Source: Mycetocola_B reblochoni (GTDB lineage Bacteria > Actinomycetota > Actinomycetes > Actinomycetales > Microbacteriaceae). Taken from it: a stretch of 64,000 bases of DNA. Both the position numbers and the translations under genes were made by a program. The notes under the pieces were generated by a model, which saw only the letters and a program-made list of their open reading frames with translations, was not told the DNA's origin and ran no database searches. Shown piece after piece: positions 10,021 to 18,026 of this stretch. Where the stretch lies: contig NZ_RCUW01000005.1 of assembly GCF_003667525.1 (NCBI RefSeq), forward strand, positions 124,001-188,000, given 5' to 3'. Every line of letters begins with the position of its first letter. Position 1 is the first letter of the stretch.

Positions 10021-10067
10021 GACGAGGCCCTCCCGACCACGGCTGCGCCGATCGGGAGGGCCTCGTC
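10021..10067. terminator. Bidirectional hairpin terminator between guaB and map
   Basis: Perfect 16-bp inverted repeat (gacgaggccctcccga / tcgggagggcctcgtc) with a 15-nt loop between two convergent genes. It can serve both strands. Confidence 0.8.
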
Positions 10068-10126
10068 CGTTCGCGCAGCGCAGCCGTGCGGATGCGGCGG
10101 CGGCGACGTGCACCGTTCGGGCGGGC

Positions 10127-10903
10127 TCAGCCGCGCGGTGCGCGCGTGAGGACCTCGGCGCCGTCCTCGGTGATCGCGACGGTGTGCTCGCTGTGCGCGG
10201 TGCGCGCGCCCGTCGCCGAACGCAGCGTCCAGCCGTCGGCGTCGGTGACGAGCCGGTCGGTGTCCGCCATCGCCCAGGGCTCGAGCGCGAGCAGCATCCC
10301 TGGGCGAAGCGGGTAGCCCCGCCCCGGGCGTCCCGTGTTGGGCACGTGGGGGTCCTGATGCATGGTGCTGCCGATCCCGTGACCGCCGAACTCGGTGTTG
10401 ATCGGGTATCCGGCCGAGTCCAGCACCGCGCCGATCGCCGCCGAGATGTCGCCGATCCTGGCCCCTGGTCGTGCGGCGGCGATGCCGGCGGCGAGCGCGC
10501 GCTCGGTCGCGTCGATGAGGGCGACGCTGCCCGCAGGCCTGGCGTCGCCGACGAGGAAGCTGATGGCGGCGTCCGCCGCGATGCCGTCGAGTGTGACCGC
10601 GAGGTCGAGCGTGAGCAGGTCGCCGTCGGCGAGCGCGACGTCGTGGGGCATGCCGTGCAGCACCGCGTCGTTGACGGAGGTGCAGATGTAGTGCCCGAAC
10701 GGTCCGCGGCCGAAGGACGGGGCGTAGTCGACGTAGCAGGACACCGCCCCGGCGTCGAGGATCAGCTCCCGGGCCCAGCGGTCGATGTCGAGCGGGGTGG
10801 TGCCGGGAACAACACGTGACCGCAGCGTGTGGAGGATGGTGCCGACGAGCGCGCCCGTCGCGCGGGCCCTGGCGAGCTCCGCCGTGCTCAGGATCTCGAT
10901 CAT
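10127..10903 (-). CDS. map: Methionine aminopeptidase, type I
   Basis: A 258-aa pita-bread metalloprotease that removes initiator methionine. All five metal ligands can be placed: Asp in LTLDLAV, Asp in IAADAA, His in GGHGIGSTMHQ, Glu in LALEPWAM and Glu in HSEHTVAI. The start is ATG 10903 with GGAAGGGA upstream. It is divergent from a small XRE regulator across 64 bp holding a palindrome, which is unlike the usual constitutive map beside adk or secY. This is probably a second, regulated copy. Confidence 0.92.
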   Translation of the reverse strand: MIEILSTAELARARATGALVGTILHTLRSRVVPGTTPLDIDRWARELILDAGAVSCYVDYAPSFGRGPFGHYICTSVNDAVLHGMPHDVALADGDLLTLDLAVTLDGIAADAAISFLVGDARPAGSVALIDATERALAAGIAAARPGARIGDISAAIGAVLDSAGYPINTEFGGHGIGSTMHQDPHVPNTGRPGRGYPLRPGMLLALEPWAMADTDRLVTDADGWTLRSATGARTAHSEHTVAITEDGAEVLTRAPRG

Positions 10904-10931
10904 GTCCGTTCCCTTCCGATCTGTGAAAACT

Positions 10932-10955
10932 ATACCGGTCATACTATCCCGGTAT
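10932..10955. promoter_or_regulatory. Palindromic operator candidate between map and the XRE gene
   Basis: ATACCGG-N10-CCGGTAT, a 7-bp perfect inverted repeat in the most AT-rich stretch of the region, 29 bp from map and 13 bp from the regulator. Its place fits a site by which the XRE protein represses itself and map. Not tested. Confidence 0.6.
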
Positions 10956-10967
10956 TACTATTGGATC

Positions 10968-11258
10968 ATGGTCAGGACACCGCTCACCGCCGACGACATC
11001 GACAGGGGACGCCGCCTCGGCGCGCTGCTCCGAGGAGCACGGGGGGACAGGACGATGCTCGCCGTGGCGCTCGACGCCGGGCTGTCGCCGGAGACGCTGC
11101 GGAAGATCGAGTCCGGACGCGTCGCGACCCCGTCGTTCGCGACGGTGGCGGCGGTCGCCGGAGTCCTCGGGCTGTCACTCGACGCGATCTGGTCGGAGCT
11201 CGCCGCGGAGCGCACGCCGGGAGCCGAGGCGGAGCCGGGGGAGCGGCGCGCCTCCTGA
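10968..11258 (+). CDS. XRE-family helix-turn-helix regulator
   Basis: A 96-aa protein with one Cro/CI-type HTH (LGALLRGARGDRTMLAVALD, then AGLSPETLRKIESGRVATPSFATVAAVAGVLGLSLDAIW), about residues 15-75. There is no separate effector domain. The ATG at 10968 lies 12 bp beyond the palindrome. It is divergent from map, so map and itself are the likely targets. Confidence 0.85.
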   Translation: MVRTPLTADDIDRGRRLGALLRGARGDRTMLAVALDAGLSPETLRKIESGRVATPSFATVAAVAGVLGLSLDAIWSELAAERTPGAEAEPGERRAS

Positions 11259-11291
11259 GCCGCGCGGTTCCCGTGGTGCCATTCCCTCGCG

Positions 11292-11311
11292 GTTCCCCTC
11301 CCGCGGGGAAC
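11292..11311 (+). terminator. Short hairpin after the XRE gene
   Basis: GTTCCCC-N6-GGGGAAC, 33 bp after the stop. A 7-bp stem without a T run; a weak terminator at best. Confidence 0.45.
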
Positions 11312-11321
11312 TCTGCGGGCC

Positions 11322-11327
11322 TACGCT
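11322..11327 (+). promoter_or_regulatory. -10 hexamer TACGCT, leaderless transcript
   Basis: TACGCT ends 7 nt before the ATG at 11335; no ribosome-binding site fits between them. Confidence 0.5.
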
Positions 11328-11334
11328 TGATGGC

Positions 11335-12360
11335 ATGAACGCAACGCCGTCGCTCGGGTCCGCCGTCCGCTATGCCGCCGCCGACGACGCCGCGGGCGAC
11401 TCTCGGGCGCGGCGTCGCCGCTGGGCGGTCGAGATCGGCTTCGCCGCGGCGCTCGGCGGCCTCGCCCTCGTCGACCCGGCCCGTCTCACGCCCGGGCGTC
11501 GTGCCGTCTTCCGCGTCAGCGAGGCGGCGCTCGCCGCAGGAATGACCGCGTGGTCGATGCGCACGGCCGAGTGGCCGATGCGCTCCTCCACGCCGGGGTT
11601 CGCCGCCGGCGCGGCGGGGCTCTCCCTCGGACTGGCCGAGATGAGTGAGCGCGTCGACGCGCGCGTCGTCGGCGGGCTCCGCCGCCGTGGCGTCCGCCGG
11701 CCCCGCCTGCTCGTCGCCGCGGCGACGGTGGCCGTCCAGCTCGCGAGCGCGGCGACGGTCGAGCGCTCGGCGCTGTCCGCCTCCGTGTGGGGCGACGACG
11801 AACCCGAGTCTGGGCCTGGCACCCTGCCCGAGACGGCGAGCCGGATCCTCACGGCCATCATCACGGCAGACGACCGCATCGACGGGGGAGCGCTCGCCCG
11901 CCAGCTCGACACCGCGCTCGCGGCCGACGGCGACGACCCCGACGGCGATGACTGGCTGGCGATCCGCGTTGACGACTCCGCGCCCCGCTCGCCGCTGGCG
12001 AGCTACACCCACCCGGTCGTCGTCCGGGCCCACACCCCGGACGGACGGCCCGTCCTCGTGGAGCTCAGCATCGAGCAGGGCACGCTGTCGGCGCTCACCG
12101 TCTCCGTCGTGGACCCGGACGGACCCGACGACGGTGCCGCGGCCGACGCCCGCGAGACCGACGGCGCCCGCCCGTTCACACGAGTGTCCAGCTTCGGCTG
12201 GAACGCCCGGACGCCGCTGGTCAGCTCGGACGCCCCCGACGGGATCGGGCTCGAGCACTGGACGGCTCCGCGCTGGTCGGAGATCGTGCTCGACGGCGCA
12301 GAGCTCGTCGTCGGCTTCGGCGACTCCGCCCGTCGCCTGCCCTTCCCCCCTGCCGCCTGA
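11335..12360 (+). CDS. Hypothetical membrane-associated protein
   Basis: A 341-aa protein I do not recognise. Residues about 30-80 hold two weak hydrophobic stretches (WAVEIGFAAALGGLALVD and ASEAALAAG-like), residues 120-150 a third, and the rest is soluble, rich in Asp, Ala and Pro, with a beta-rich C-terminal region (SFGWNARTPLVSS, WSEIVLDGAELVVGFGDS). It is transcribed alone from a leaderless-type promoter. No catalytic motif is visible. Confidence 0.7.
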   Translation: MNATPSLGSAVRYAAADDAAGDSRARRRRWAVEIGFAAALGGLALVDPARLTPGRRAVFRVSEAALAAGMTAWSMRTAEWPMRSSTPGFAAGAAGLSLGLAEMSERVDARVVGGLRRRGVRRPRLLVAAATVAVQLASAATVERSALSASVWGDDEPESGPGTLPETASRILTAIITADDRIDGGALARQLDTALAADGDDPDGDDWLAIRVDDSAPRSPLASYTHPVVVRAHTPDGRPVLVELSIEQGTLSALTVSVVDPDGPDDGAAADARETDGARPFTRVSSFGWNARTPLVSSDAPDGIGLEHWTAPRWSEIVLDGAELVVGFGDSARRLPFPPAA

Positions 12361-12374
12361 GCGCAGTCGGGGGC

Positions 12375-12395
12375 CGGGCGGCCGCTCGCCGCCCG
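12375..12395 (+). terminator. Hairpin terminator before guaB3
   Basis: CGGGCGGC-N5-GCCGCCCG, an 8-bp stem 14 bp after the previous stop and just upstream of the guaB3 -10 hexamer. Confidence 0.55.
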
Positions 12396-12408
12396 TCGGC
12401 GCGGCCGC

Positions 12409-12414
12409 TAGGCT
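12409..12414 (+). promoter_or_regulatory. -10 hexamer TAGGCT, leaderless guaB3 transcript
   Basis: TAGGCT, then gggcgg, then the GTG start. The same spacer sequence gggcgg follows the -10 of purN at 53813, which supports this as a real promoter type in this genome. Confidence 0.65.
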
Positions 12415-12420
12415 GGGCGG

Positions 12421-13545
12421 GTGAGCATGCAGATCGAGATCGGCGTTTCCAAGCGCGCACGTCGCGCCTACTCCTTCGACGACATCGCCATCGTCCCCTC
12501 CCGGCGCACCCGCGACCCCCAGGACGTGTCGATCGAGTGGGGCATCGACGCCTACCACTTCGACACCCCCTTCATCGGTGCGCCGATGGACGCGGTGGTC
12601 TCGCCCGCGACCGCGATCGAGATCGGCCGCCTCGGCGGTCTCGGCGTGCTCGACCTCGAGGGCGTGTGGACGCGGTACGAGGACGCCGAGTCCGTCCTCG
12701 CCGAGCTGCGCTCGCTCCCGCCGGAGGCCGCGACCGCCCGCATGCAGCAGATCTACTCCGAGCCGATCAAGCCGGAACTGGTGACCGCACGTCTGGCGGA
12801 GATCCGTGCCGCGGGCGTCACCGTCGCCGGGTCGCTCTCCCCGCAGCGCACCCAGGAGCTCTACGAGACCGTGGTGGCGGCCGGCGTCGACCTCTTCGTC
12901 ATCCGGGGGACGACGGTCTCGGCCGAGCACGTGTCCAAGACGGTGGAGCCGCTCAACCTGAAGAAGTTCATCTACGAGCTCGACGTCCCCGTGATCGTCG
13001 GCGGTGCCGCCAGCTACACGGCTGCGCTGCACCTCATGCGCACCGGCGCGGCCGGCGTGCTGGTGGGCTTCGGCGGTGGCGCGGCGTCGACGACGCGCGC
13101 CACGCTCGGCATCCACGCCCCGATGGCGACAGCGGTCGCCGACGTCGCGGGCGCGCGCAGGGACTACATGGACGAGTCGGGCGGCCGCTACGTGCACGTC
13201 ATCGCCGACGGCGGCCTCGGCACGGCGGGGGACATCGTCAAGGCGATCGCCTGCGGCGCCGACGCCGTCATGCTCGGCGGTGCGCTCGCCCGGGCATCCG
13301 ACGCGCCCGGGGGCGGCTACCTCTGGGGCGCCGAGGCCCACCACTCCACGCTTCCGCGTGGGAACCGCGTCGAGGTGCCCACCCGCGGCCCGCTCGAGGA
13401 GGTCTTCTACGGGCCCGCGACCGTCGCCGACGGCACCGCCAACCTCGCGGGCGCCCTGCGGCGGTCGATGGCGACGACCGGCTACTCCGACCTGAAGGAG
13501 TTCCAGCGCGTCGAGGTCGTCGTGGCCCCGTACACGGCCCGGTAG
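12421..13545 (+). CDS. guaB3: GuaB3, IMP dehydrogenase-related protein
   Basis: A 374-aa TIM-barrel protein of the GuaB3 group found across actinobacteria. It shares SFDDIAIVPSRRTRDP, GAPMDAV, YVHVIADGGLGTAGD and DLKEFQ with that group. It lacks the CBS domains of IMPDH, and the active-site loop is GFGGGAASTTR, so the catalytic Cys of IMPDH and GMP reductase is missing. Function should therefore not be assumed to be IMP oxidation. It lies just before the SAHH-like and deaminase-like genes, 2 bp from the next start, hinting at a role in purine nucleotide or nucleoside balance. Confidence 0.9.
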   Translation: MSMQIEIGVSKRARRAYSFDDIAIVPSRRTRDPQDVSIEWGIDAYHFDTPFIGAPMDAVVSPATAIEIGRLGGLGVLDLEGVWTRYEDAESVLAELRSLPPEAATARMQQIYSEPIKPELVTARLAEIRAAGVTVAGSLSPQRTQELYETVVAAGVDLFVIRGTTVSAEHVSKTVEPLNLKKFIYELDVPVIVGGAASYTAALHLMRTGAAGVLVGFGGGAASTTRATLGIHAPMATAVADVAGARRDYMDESGGRYVHVIADGGLGTAGDIVKAIACGADAVMLGGALARASDAPGGGYLWGAEAHHSTLPRGNRVEVPTRGPLEEVFYGPATVADGTANLAGALRRSMATTGYSDLKEFQRVEVVVAPYTAR

Positions 13546-13547
13546 CG

Positions 13548-15278
13548 GTGACCGACGCCGCGCTCGCCGCGGAACGGGTGGTCCGCGCCCTCGCCTCGGC
13601 CACGAACGGCTTCCTCGCCGGGCTGCGCATCGTCGTGCCCGGCGACGGTGATGTCGCGGACGGCGTCCGACGCATCCTCGGCGGGCTCGGCGCCAGGGTC
13701 GTCGCGACCCCCGGGCGCGGGACCGCCGCCCCCGTCCCGGCCGACTGCGACGTCGTGGTCGTGACCGAGGCATGGAACGGTGTCGGTGCTCCTTTGGTCG
13801 TCGATGCGCTCCCCGGTGCTGCCGCACGGTGGTCGGACGGGACGCCGGTCCGGCCCGGCGTCCGACGTCGGGGGGACGGCGTGCTCGGCGTGCCCGTCGA
13901 CGTCCACGCTCCGCCCCTCACGGGCGCCGGAGCCCCGGGACGTCGGGGCGATGCCGAGGGGCGGATGCGCTGGGCGGCGGAGCGGATGCCGGTCACCCGC
14001 GCGCTCGCCGCCGAGCTCGCGGAGCGCGGGCTGCTCGCCGGACGGCGGGTCCTGGTCAGCCTCGTGCTCGAGCCGAAGACCTCTGTGCTCGCGCGTGCGC
14101 TGCGCGATGCGGGGGCCGACCCCGTCCTGTTCGCCAACTGCGCGGAGACCGACGGGGAGGTCGCGGCGGTGCTGCGCCGCTCCGGCTTCGTCGTCCACGC
14201 CGCGGAGGGTCCCGTCGTCGCCGCGGAGCGCGCGGCGATCGACCGGCGCAACGCCCTCGCCGCGCTCGACACGGAGCCCGACCTCCTCATCGACGACGGA
14301 GCGCAGCTCCTCCGGCTCGCACACCTGGAGCGACCGGGCGTGCTGGCGGGGCTGCTCGCGGCGGAGGAGACGACGTCGGGCGTCCGGGCGGCCGCGGCGA
14401 TGGGGGACCAGCTGCGTGTGCCTGTCGTCGCCGTCAACGACGCCTCGACCAAGACGGGCGTCGACAACCGCCACGGCACGGGGCACAGCTGTGTCCTCGC
14501 CGTCGCCGACCTGCTCGACCGTGCCCGGCCGCGCGCCCGCGGGCAGTGCGGAACCCGCTGGAGCGTCTACGGTTTCGGGCCGGTCGGCGAGGGCACGGCC
14601 GAGGCCGCGCGGGCGCTCGGCGCCGTGGTCACCGTCGTCGAGCCGGACCCCCTGCGGGCGATGGCCGCGCTGCACCGCGGCTTCGACGTCGGCGACGCCG
14701 TGCCCGCGGCCGACGCCGACGTGCTGATCAGCGCGAGCGGCCGGAGGGCGACGCTCGGCCGCGACATTCTCGATGCGGCACCCGACGCGGCGGTGATCGC
14801 GGTGGCCGGCGGCGTCGACGGCGAGGTCGCGTTCGGGGAGCTGGCGGACGCCGGCTACCGGCGGCTGGACTGCGCCGCCGCGGGGGGACCCGACGTCGCA
14901 GCCGTCGAGGGCATCGGCCTGCTCCGTGCCCCCGACGGGCGCACGCTGCTGCTGCTCGCGGACGGCGACGGCGTCAACTACGCCGCGGGGGAGGGCAACG
15001 CGGTCGAGGTGATGGACCTCTCCCTGGCGAGCCAGCTCGCCGCGCTGCGCCAGCTGCTCGGCGGACCCGCCATCCCGCCGGGCGTCGTCGCGCTCGATCG
15101 CGATGCGCAGGAGCACATCGCCCGGCTGTACCTGGCCACGCGCGGCGTCGCGGCGCACGGCCCGCGTGCCGCGCGACCCGCTGCTCCCTCCCCGCGCTCC
15201 GCCCCCACCCCCACCGACGACTGGCGTGCCCACCGCTACGCCCCCGACGTCCCACCCCTCGCATCGGAGTCCACATGA
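13548..15278 (+). CDS. S-adenosylhomocysteine hydrolase-like protein with altered active site
   Basis: A 576-aa protein starting at GTG 13548, 2 bp after guaB3. The middle and C-terminal parts follow SAHH: RMPVTRAL, LIDDGAQLL, AEETTSGVRAAA, NDASTKTGVDNRHGTGHS (matching the SAHH VTKxKFDNxYG segment) and an NAD-binding VYGFGPVGEGTAEAARALGA. But the His of CLHMT is replaced (SLVLEPKTSVLA), GHFDxEI reads GGVDGEV, and GNATGHP reads AAGEGNAVEVMD, so three active-site His are lost. An extra N-terminal region of about 140 residues is also unlike SAHH. A true SAH hydrolase is doubtful. The stop overlaps the next ATG. Confidence 0.8.
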   Translation: MTDAALAAERVVRALASATNGFLAGLRIVVPGDGDVADGVRRILGGLGARVVATPGRGTAAPVPADCDVVVVTEAWNGVGAPLVVDALPGAAARWSDGTPVRPGVRRRGDGVLGVPVDVHAPPLTGAGAPGRRGDAEGRMRWAAERMPVTRALAAELAERGLLAGRRVLVSLVLEPKTSVLARALRDAGADPVLFANCAETDGEVAAVLRRSGFVVHAAEGPVVAAERAAIDRRNALAALDTEPDLLIDDGAQLLRLAHLERPGVLAGLLAAEETTSGVRAAAAMGDQLRVPVVAVNDASTKTGVDNRHGTGHSCVLAVADLLDRARPRARGQCGTRWSVYGFGPVGEGTAEAARALGAVVTVVEPDPLRAMAALHRGFDVGDAVPAADADVLISASGRRATLGRDILDAAPDAAVIAVAGGVDGEVAFGELADAGYRRLDCAAAGGPDVAAVEGIGLLRAPDGRTLLLLADGDGVNYAAGEGNAVEVMDLSLASQLAALRQLLGGPAIPPGVVALDRDAQEHIARLYLATRGVAAHGPRAARPAAPSPRSAPTPTDDWRAHRYAPDVPPLASEST

Positions 15279-16555
15279 ACGCACCGGTCACACTCTTCTC
15301 GGCCGACATCATCCTCCCCGTCACGGGTCCTCCCGTGCGCGACGGTGCCGTCGCCGTGCGCGACGGGCGCATCCTGCACGTCGGCGAGCGGAGCTGGGTG
15401 AGGGAGACCCTGCACGACAGGGGACTCGAGTCAGAGGAACGGCACCTGTCCGGCGTGCTCGTCCCCGGACTGGTCAACGCCCACACCCACCTGCAGTACA
15501 CCGGCATGGCGTCGGTGGCGACCGGCAGATACCACGGCTTCGACGACTGGGGCGATGCCTTCGACGCGGCCTACGGCGCGGGCGGCCACGACTGGGGTGC
15601 GGCGGCGGCCGACGGCGCCAGGCGGAGCCTCGCCGCGGGCGTCACGGCGGCAGCCGACGTCGTCACCGACCCGGCCGCCGCGTCCGCTCTGCACGACGCC
15701 GGCATGCACGGCGCCGCCTACTGGGAGGTCTACGGGCTGAACAACGCCGACTGGGGCGACGGCGGCAGGGACCGCCTCGTCGCTCAGCTGGCGGCCGTGC
15801 CGACGCCCCCCGCGGTGGGCGTCTCGCCGCATGCGCCCTACTCGCTGGAGATCACCCCGCTGCTCGAGGTGCCCGACGTGGCGCGCGAGCACGGCCTGCG
15901 GCTGCACATCCACCTCGCCGAGGCCCACATGGAGAACGGCGACGGCCTCGCCGCGGTCGACTGGCAGGCGCAGCGCCCGGAGAGCTTCCGTGCGCTGCGT
16001 GGGCGAGGGGTGGGCATCTCCTCTACCGAGTTCGTCGACCACCTCGGCGTGCTCGGCCCCGACTGCCACATCGCCCACGGCGTGTACGTCAACGCGAAGG
16101 ACAGGGCGCTGCTGCGGGCGCGGGGGACGAGCGTCGCGCTGTGCCCGCGCTCGAACGAGGTGATCGGGCTCGACATGCCGCCCGTGGCCGCCTACCTGGC
16201 CGAGGGCAATGCGATCGCCGTCGGGACCGACTCCCTGGCGTCGTCGCCGTCCCTCGACCTCATGGCCGACGTGGCCGCCCTGTACCGGATCGCCCGTCAG
16301 CAGGGCTATGCGGAGGCCGACCTGCACGCCCGGCTGCTGCAGGCCGCGACGCTCGGCGGTGCGACGGCCGTGGGCGCGCACGCCGGCCCCGCCCGCATCG
16401 GCCAGCTCGCCGTCGGCGCCGCGGCCGACCTCGCGGGCTTCGAGGTGGACACGGTGGACACGGCGGACGCCCTCGCCGAGCTCGTCGAGGCGGGGGAGGG
16501 CCGCTGTGTGATGACCGTGCTCTCCGGCCGCCAGCTCAGCGGGAATTCCGCGTGA
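15275..16555 (+). CDS. Amidohydrolase, COG0402 SAH/MTA/adenosine deaminase-like
   Basis: A 426-aa metal-dependent hydrolase. The metal and catalytic residues of the family are present: HTH in VPGLVNAHTHLQYTG, His in LHIHLAEAH, His in CHIAHGVYVN and Asp in AVGTDSLASS; SPHAPYS and LCPRSNEVIG are further family marks. Homologues remove an amino or chloro group from purine- or triazine-like rings. ATG 15275 overlaps the stop of the SAHH-like gene and its TGA overlaps the GTG of the cupin gene. With guaB3 and an SAHH-like protein alongside, a purine-nucleoside thioether substrate is a reasonable guess. Confidence 0.82.
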   Translation: MNAPVTLFSADIILPVTGPPVRDGAVAVRDGRILHVGERSWVRETLHDRGLESEERHLSGVLVPGLVNAHTHLQYTGMASVATGRYHGFDDWGDAFDAAYGAGGHDWGAAAADGARRSLAAGVTAAADVVTDPAAASALHDAGMHGAAYWEVYGLNNADWGDGGRDRLVAQLAAVPTPPAVGVSPHAPYSLEITPLLEVPDVAREHGLRLHIHLAEAHMENGDGLAAVDWQAQRPESFRALRGRGVGISSTEFVDHLGVLGPDCHIAHGVYVNAKDRALLRARGTSVALCPRSNEVIGLDMPPVAAYLAEGNAIAVGTDSLASSPSLDLMADVAALYRIARQQGYAEADLHARLLQAATLGGATAVGAHAGPARIGQLAVGAAADLAGFEVDTVDTADALAELVEAGEGRCVMTVLSGRQLSGNSA

Positions 16556-17070
16556 GTGCGCCGGATCGCGCCGTCGAGCTGGGGCTGAGCGCGCACCCGG
16601 AGGGCGGCTGGTACCGGCGGCTGTACACCTCGACCGTTCCCGTCGGCACGGCGGGAGGGACGCGGCCGACCGCGACGGCGATCCTGTTCTACCTCGCCCA
16701 GGGCGAGGAGGCCGCCTGGCACCGGGTCGTCTCCGACGAGGTCTGGCTGTGGCACGGCCCGGCCGCCCTCGACGTGGACCTCGCCGGGAACGGCGCCGCC
16801 CCCGAGCCGTCACGGGTCGTGCGCCTGGCTGCACCGGGAACGCCAGGGGCCCAGGTGCAGCTGCTCGTGCCCGCCGGAACCTGGCAGCGCTCCCGTCCGG
16901 TCCCCGGCTCGGTCCCCGTCGCCGGACCCGGTGCCCCCGAGGACACCGGGGTGCTCTGCAGCTGCGTCGTCAGCCCCGGGTTCAGCTTCGACGACTGGGA
17001 GCTCGCCGGCGACGGCGGGCTCGACGGCGGCCAGGACGACGCCGGGCCCCGGCCCTCGCACGGGGGGTGA
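16552..17070 (+). CDS. DUF985-type cupin protein
   Basis: A 172-aa protein with LGLSAHPEGGWYRRLYTS, TAILFYLAQGEEAAWHRV, DEVWLWHGPAAL and VSPGFSFDDWEL, all typical of the DUF985 cupin family (YML079w-like), which have a small-molecule pocket but no settled activity. GTG 16552 overlaps the amidohydrolase stop, completing a four-gene coupled set with guaB3 at its head. A hydrophilic Gly/Asp tail of about 20 residues follows the fold. Confidence 0.82.
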   Translation: MSAPDRAVELGLSAHPEGGWYRRLYTSTVPVGTAGGTRPTATAILFYLAQGEEAAWHRVVSDEVWLWHGPAALDVDLAGNGAAPEPSRVVRLAAPGTPGAQVQLLVPAGTWQRSRPVPGSVPVAGPGAPEDTGVLCSCVVSPGFSFDDWELAGDGGLDGGQDDAGPRPSHGG

Positions 17071-17121
17071 ATCCGTGACGCCCGGTGTCGGGCCCCTCCG
17101 CGGTCGGTCGCGGGACGCCGA

Positions 17122-17127
17122 TAGGAT
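17122..17127 (+). promoter_or_regulatory. -10 hexamer TAGGAT upstream of the ABC importer operon
   Basis: TAGGAT about 42 bp before the ATG of the solute-binding protein; the leader carries a GAGGA ribosome site at 17159. Confidence 0.5.
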
Positions 17128-17169
17128 CGGTGACGACCCCGAACCTCCCTTCGCATCCCGAGGACTCCG

Positions 17170-18021
17170 ATGACCCGCATCAGCCGTATCGCCGGCGCCA
17201 CCGCAGCAGTGGCGTCCCTCTTCCTTCTCTCCGCGTGCGCCTCCGGCACGGGCGACGACGCCGCGACCACCGGTCCCGACGCCCTCGACACGGTCACCCC
17301 CGGTGTGCTCACCATCGCCACGGGCGAGCCGGCGTACTCGCCGTGGGTCGAGAACGACGACCCCGCCTCGGGCGAGGGCTTCGAGGCGGCCGTGGCTTAC
17401 GCGGTCGCCGAGAAGCTCGGCTTCGCCGCCGAGGACGTCACCTGGATCCGCACCCCCTTTGACACGGTCATTGCGCCGGGCCCGAAGGACTTCGACCTGA
17501 ACATCCAGCAGTTCTCCGCGACGGACGAGCGCCGCCAGGCCGTCGACTTCTCGACGCCGTACTACACGACCACCCAGGCGGTCGTCACGACCTCGGACAG
17601 CGCGGCGGCTGACGCCGACAGCCTCGCCGACCTGGCCGGACTCAACCTCGGTGTCGCGGCGGGCACGAGCACACTCGACACGGTCAACGAGATCATCGCC
17701 CCGGAGAACGACCCGTCGATCTTCAACAGCATCGACGACGCCGTGCAGGCGCAGCGTGCCGGCCAGATCGACGCGATCGTCACCGACCTGCCCGGCGCGT
17801 TCTACATCGCCTACGGCGGCCAGCTGGGTGACGACGGCGTGCTCGTCGGACAGCTCGACTCCACCGCGGGCGGCGACGAGCTCTCCTTCCTGCTCGAGAA
17901 GGACTCGCCCCTGACCGACGCCGTGTCCGCGGCCGTCGACGAGCTCAGGGAGGACGGCACGCTCGACGAGCTCGCCACGACCTGGATCGACGATAACGCC
18001 GACGTCCCCGTCCTGAAGTAG
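17170..18021 (+). CDS. Amino-acid ABC transporter substrate-binding lipoprotein
   Basis: A 283-aa protein of the family 3 solute-binding type. A lipoprotein signal ends in LLSAC (Cys at about 21). The mature part has LTIATGEPAYSPWV, a DxxxxQFSATDERRQAVDFSTPYY segment and DAIVTDLPGAFYIA, typical of polar amino-acid binders. It is the first gene of a three-gene importer operon. Exact ligand cannot be read from sequence. Confidence 0.9.
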   Translation: MTRISRIAGATAAVASLFLLSACASGTGDDAATTGPDALDTVTPGVLTIATGEPAYSPWVENDDPASGEGFEAAVAYAVAEKLGFAAEDVTWIRTPFDTVIAPGPKDFDLNIQQFSATDERRQAVDFSTPYYTTTQAVVTTSDSAAADADSLADLAGLNLGVAAGTSTLDTVNEIIAPENDPSIFNSIDDAVQAQRAGQIDAIVTDLPGAFYIAYGGQLGDDGVLVGQLDSTAGGDELSFLLEKDSPLTDAVSAAVDELREDGTLDELATTWIDDNADVPVLK

Positions 18022-18026
18022 CGCGG

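Noticed and set aside
10984..13827. 947-aa open frame on the minus strand
   Set aside because: Shadow of the XRE, hypothetical, guaB3 and SAHH-like genes; composition dominated by Arg, Gly, His and Asp.
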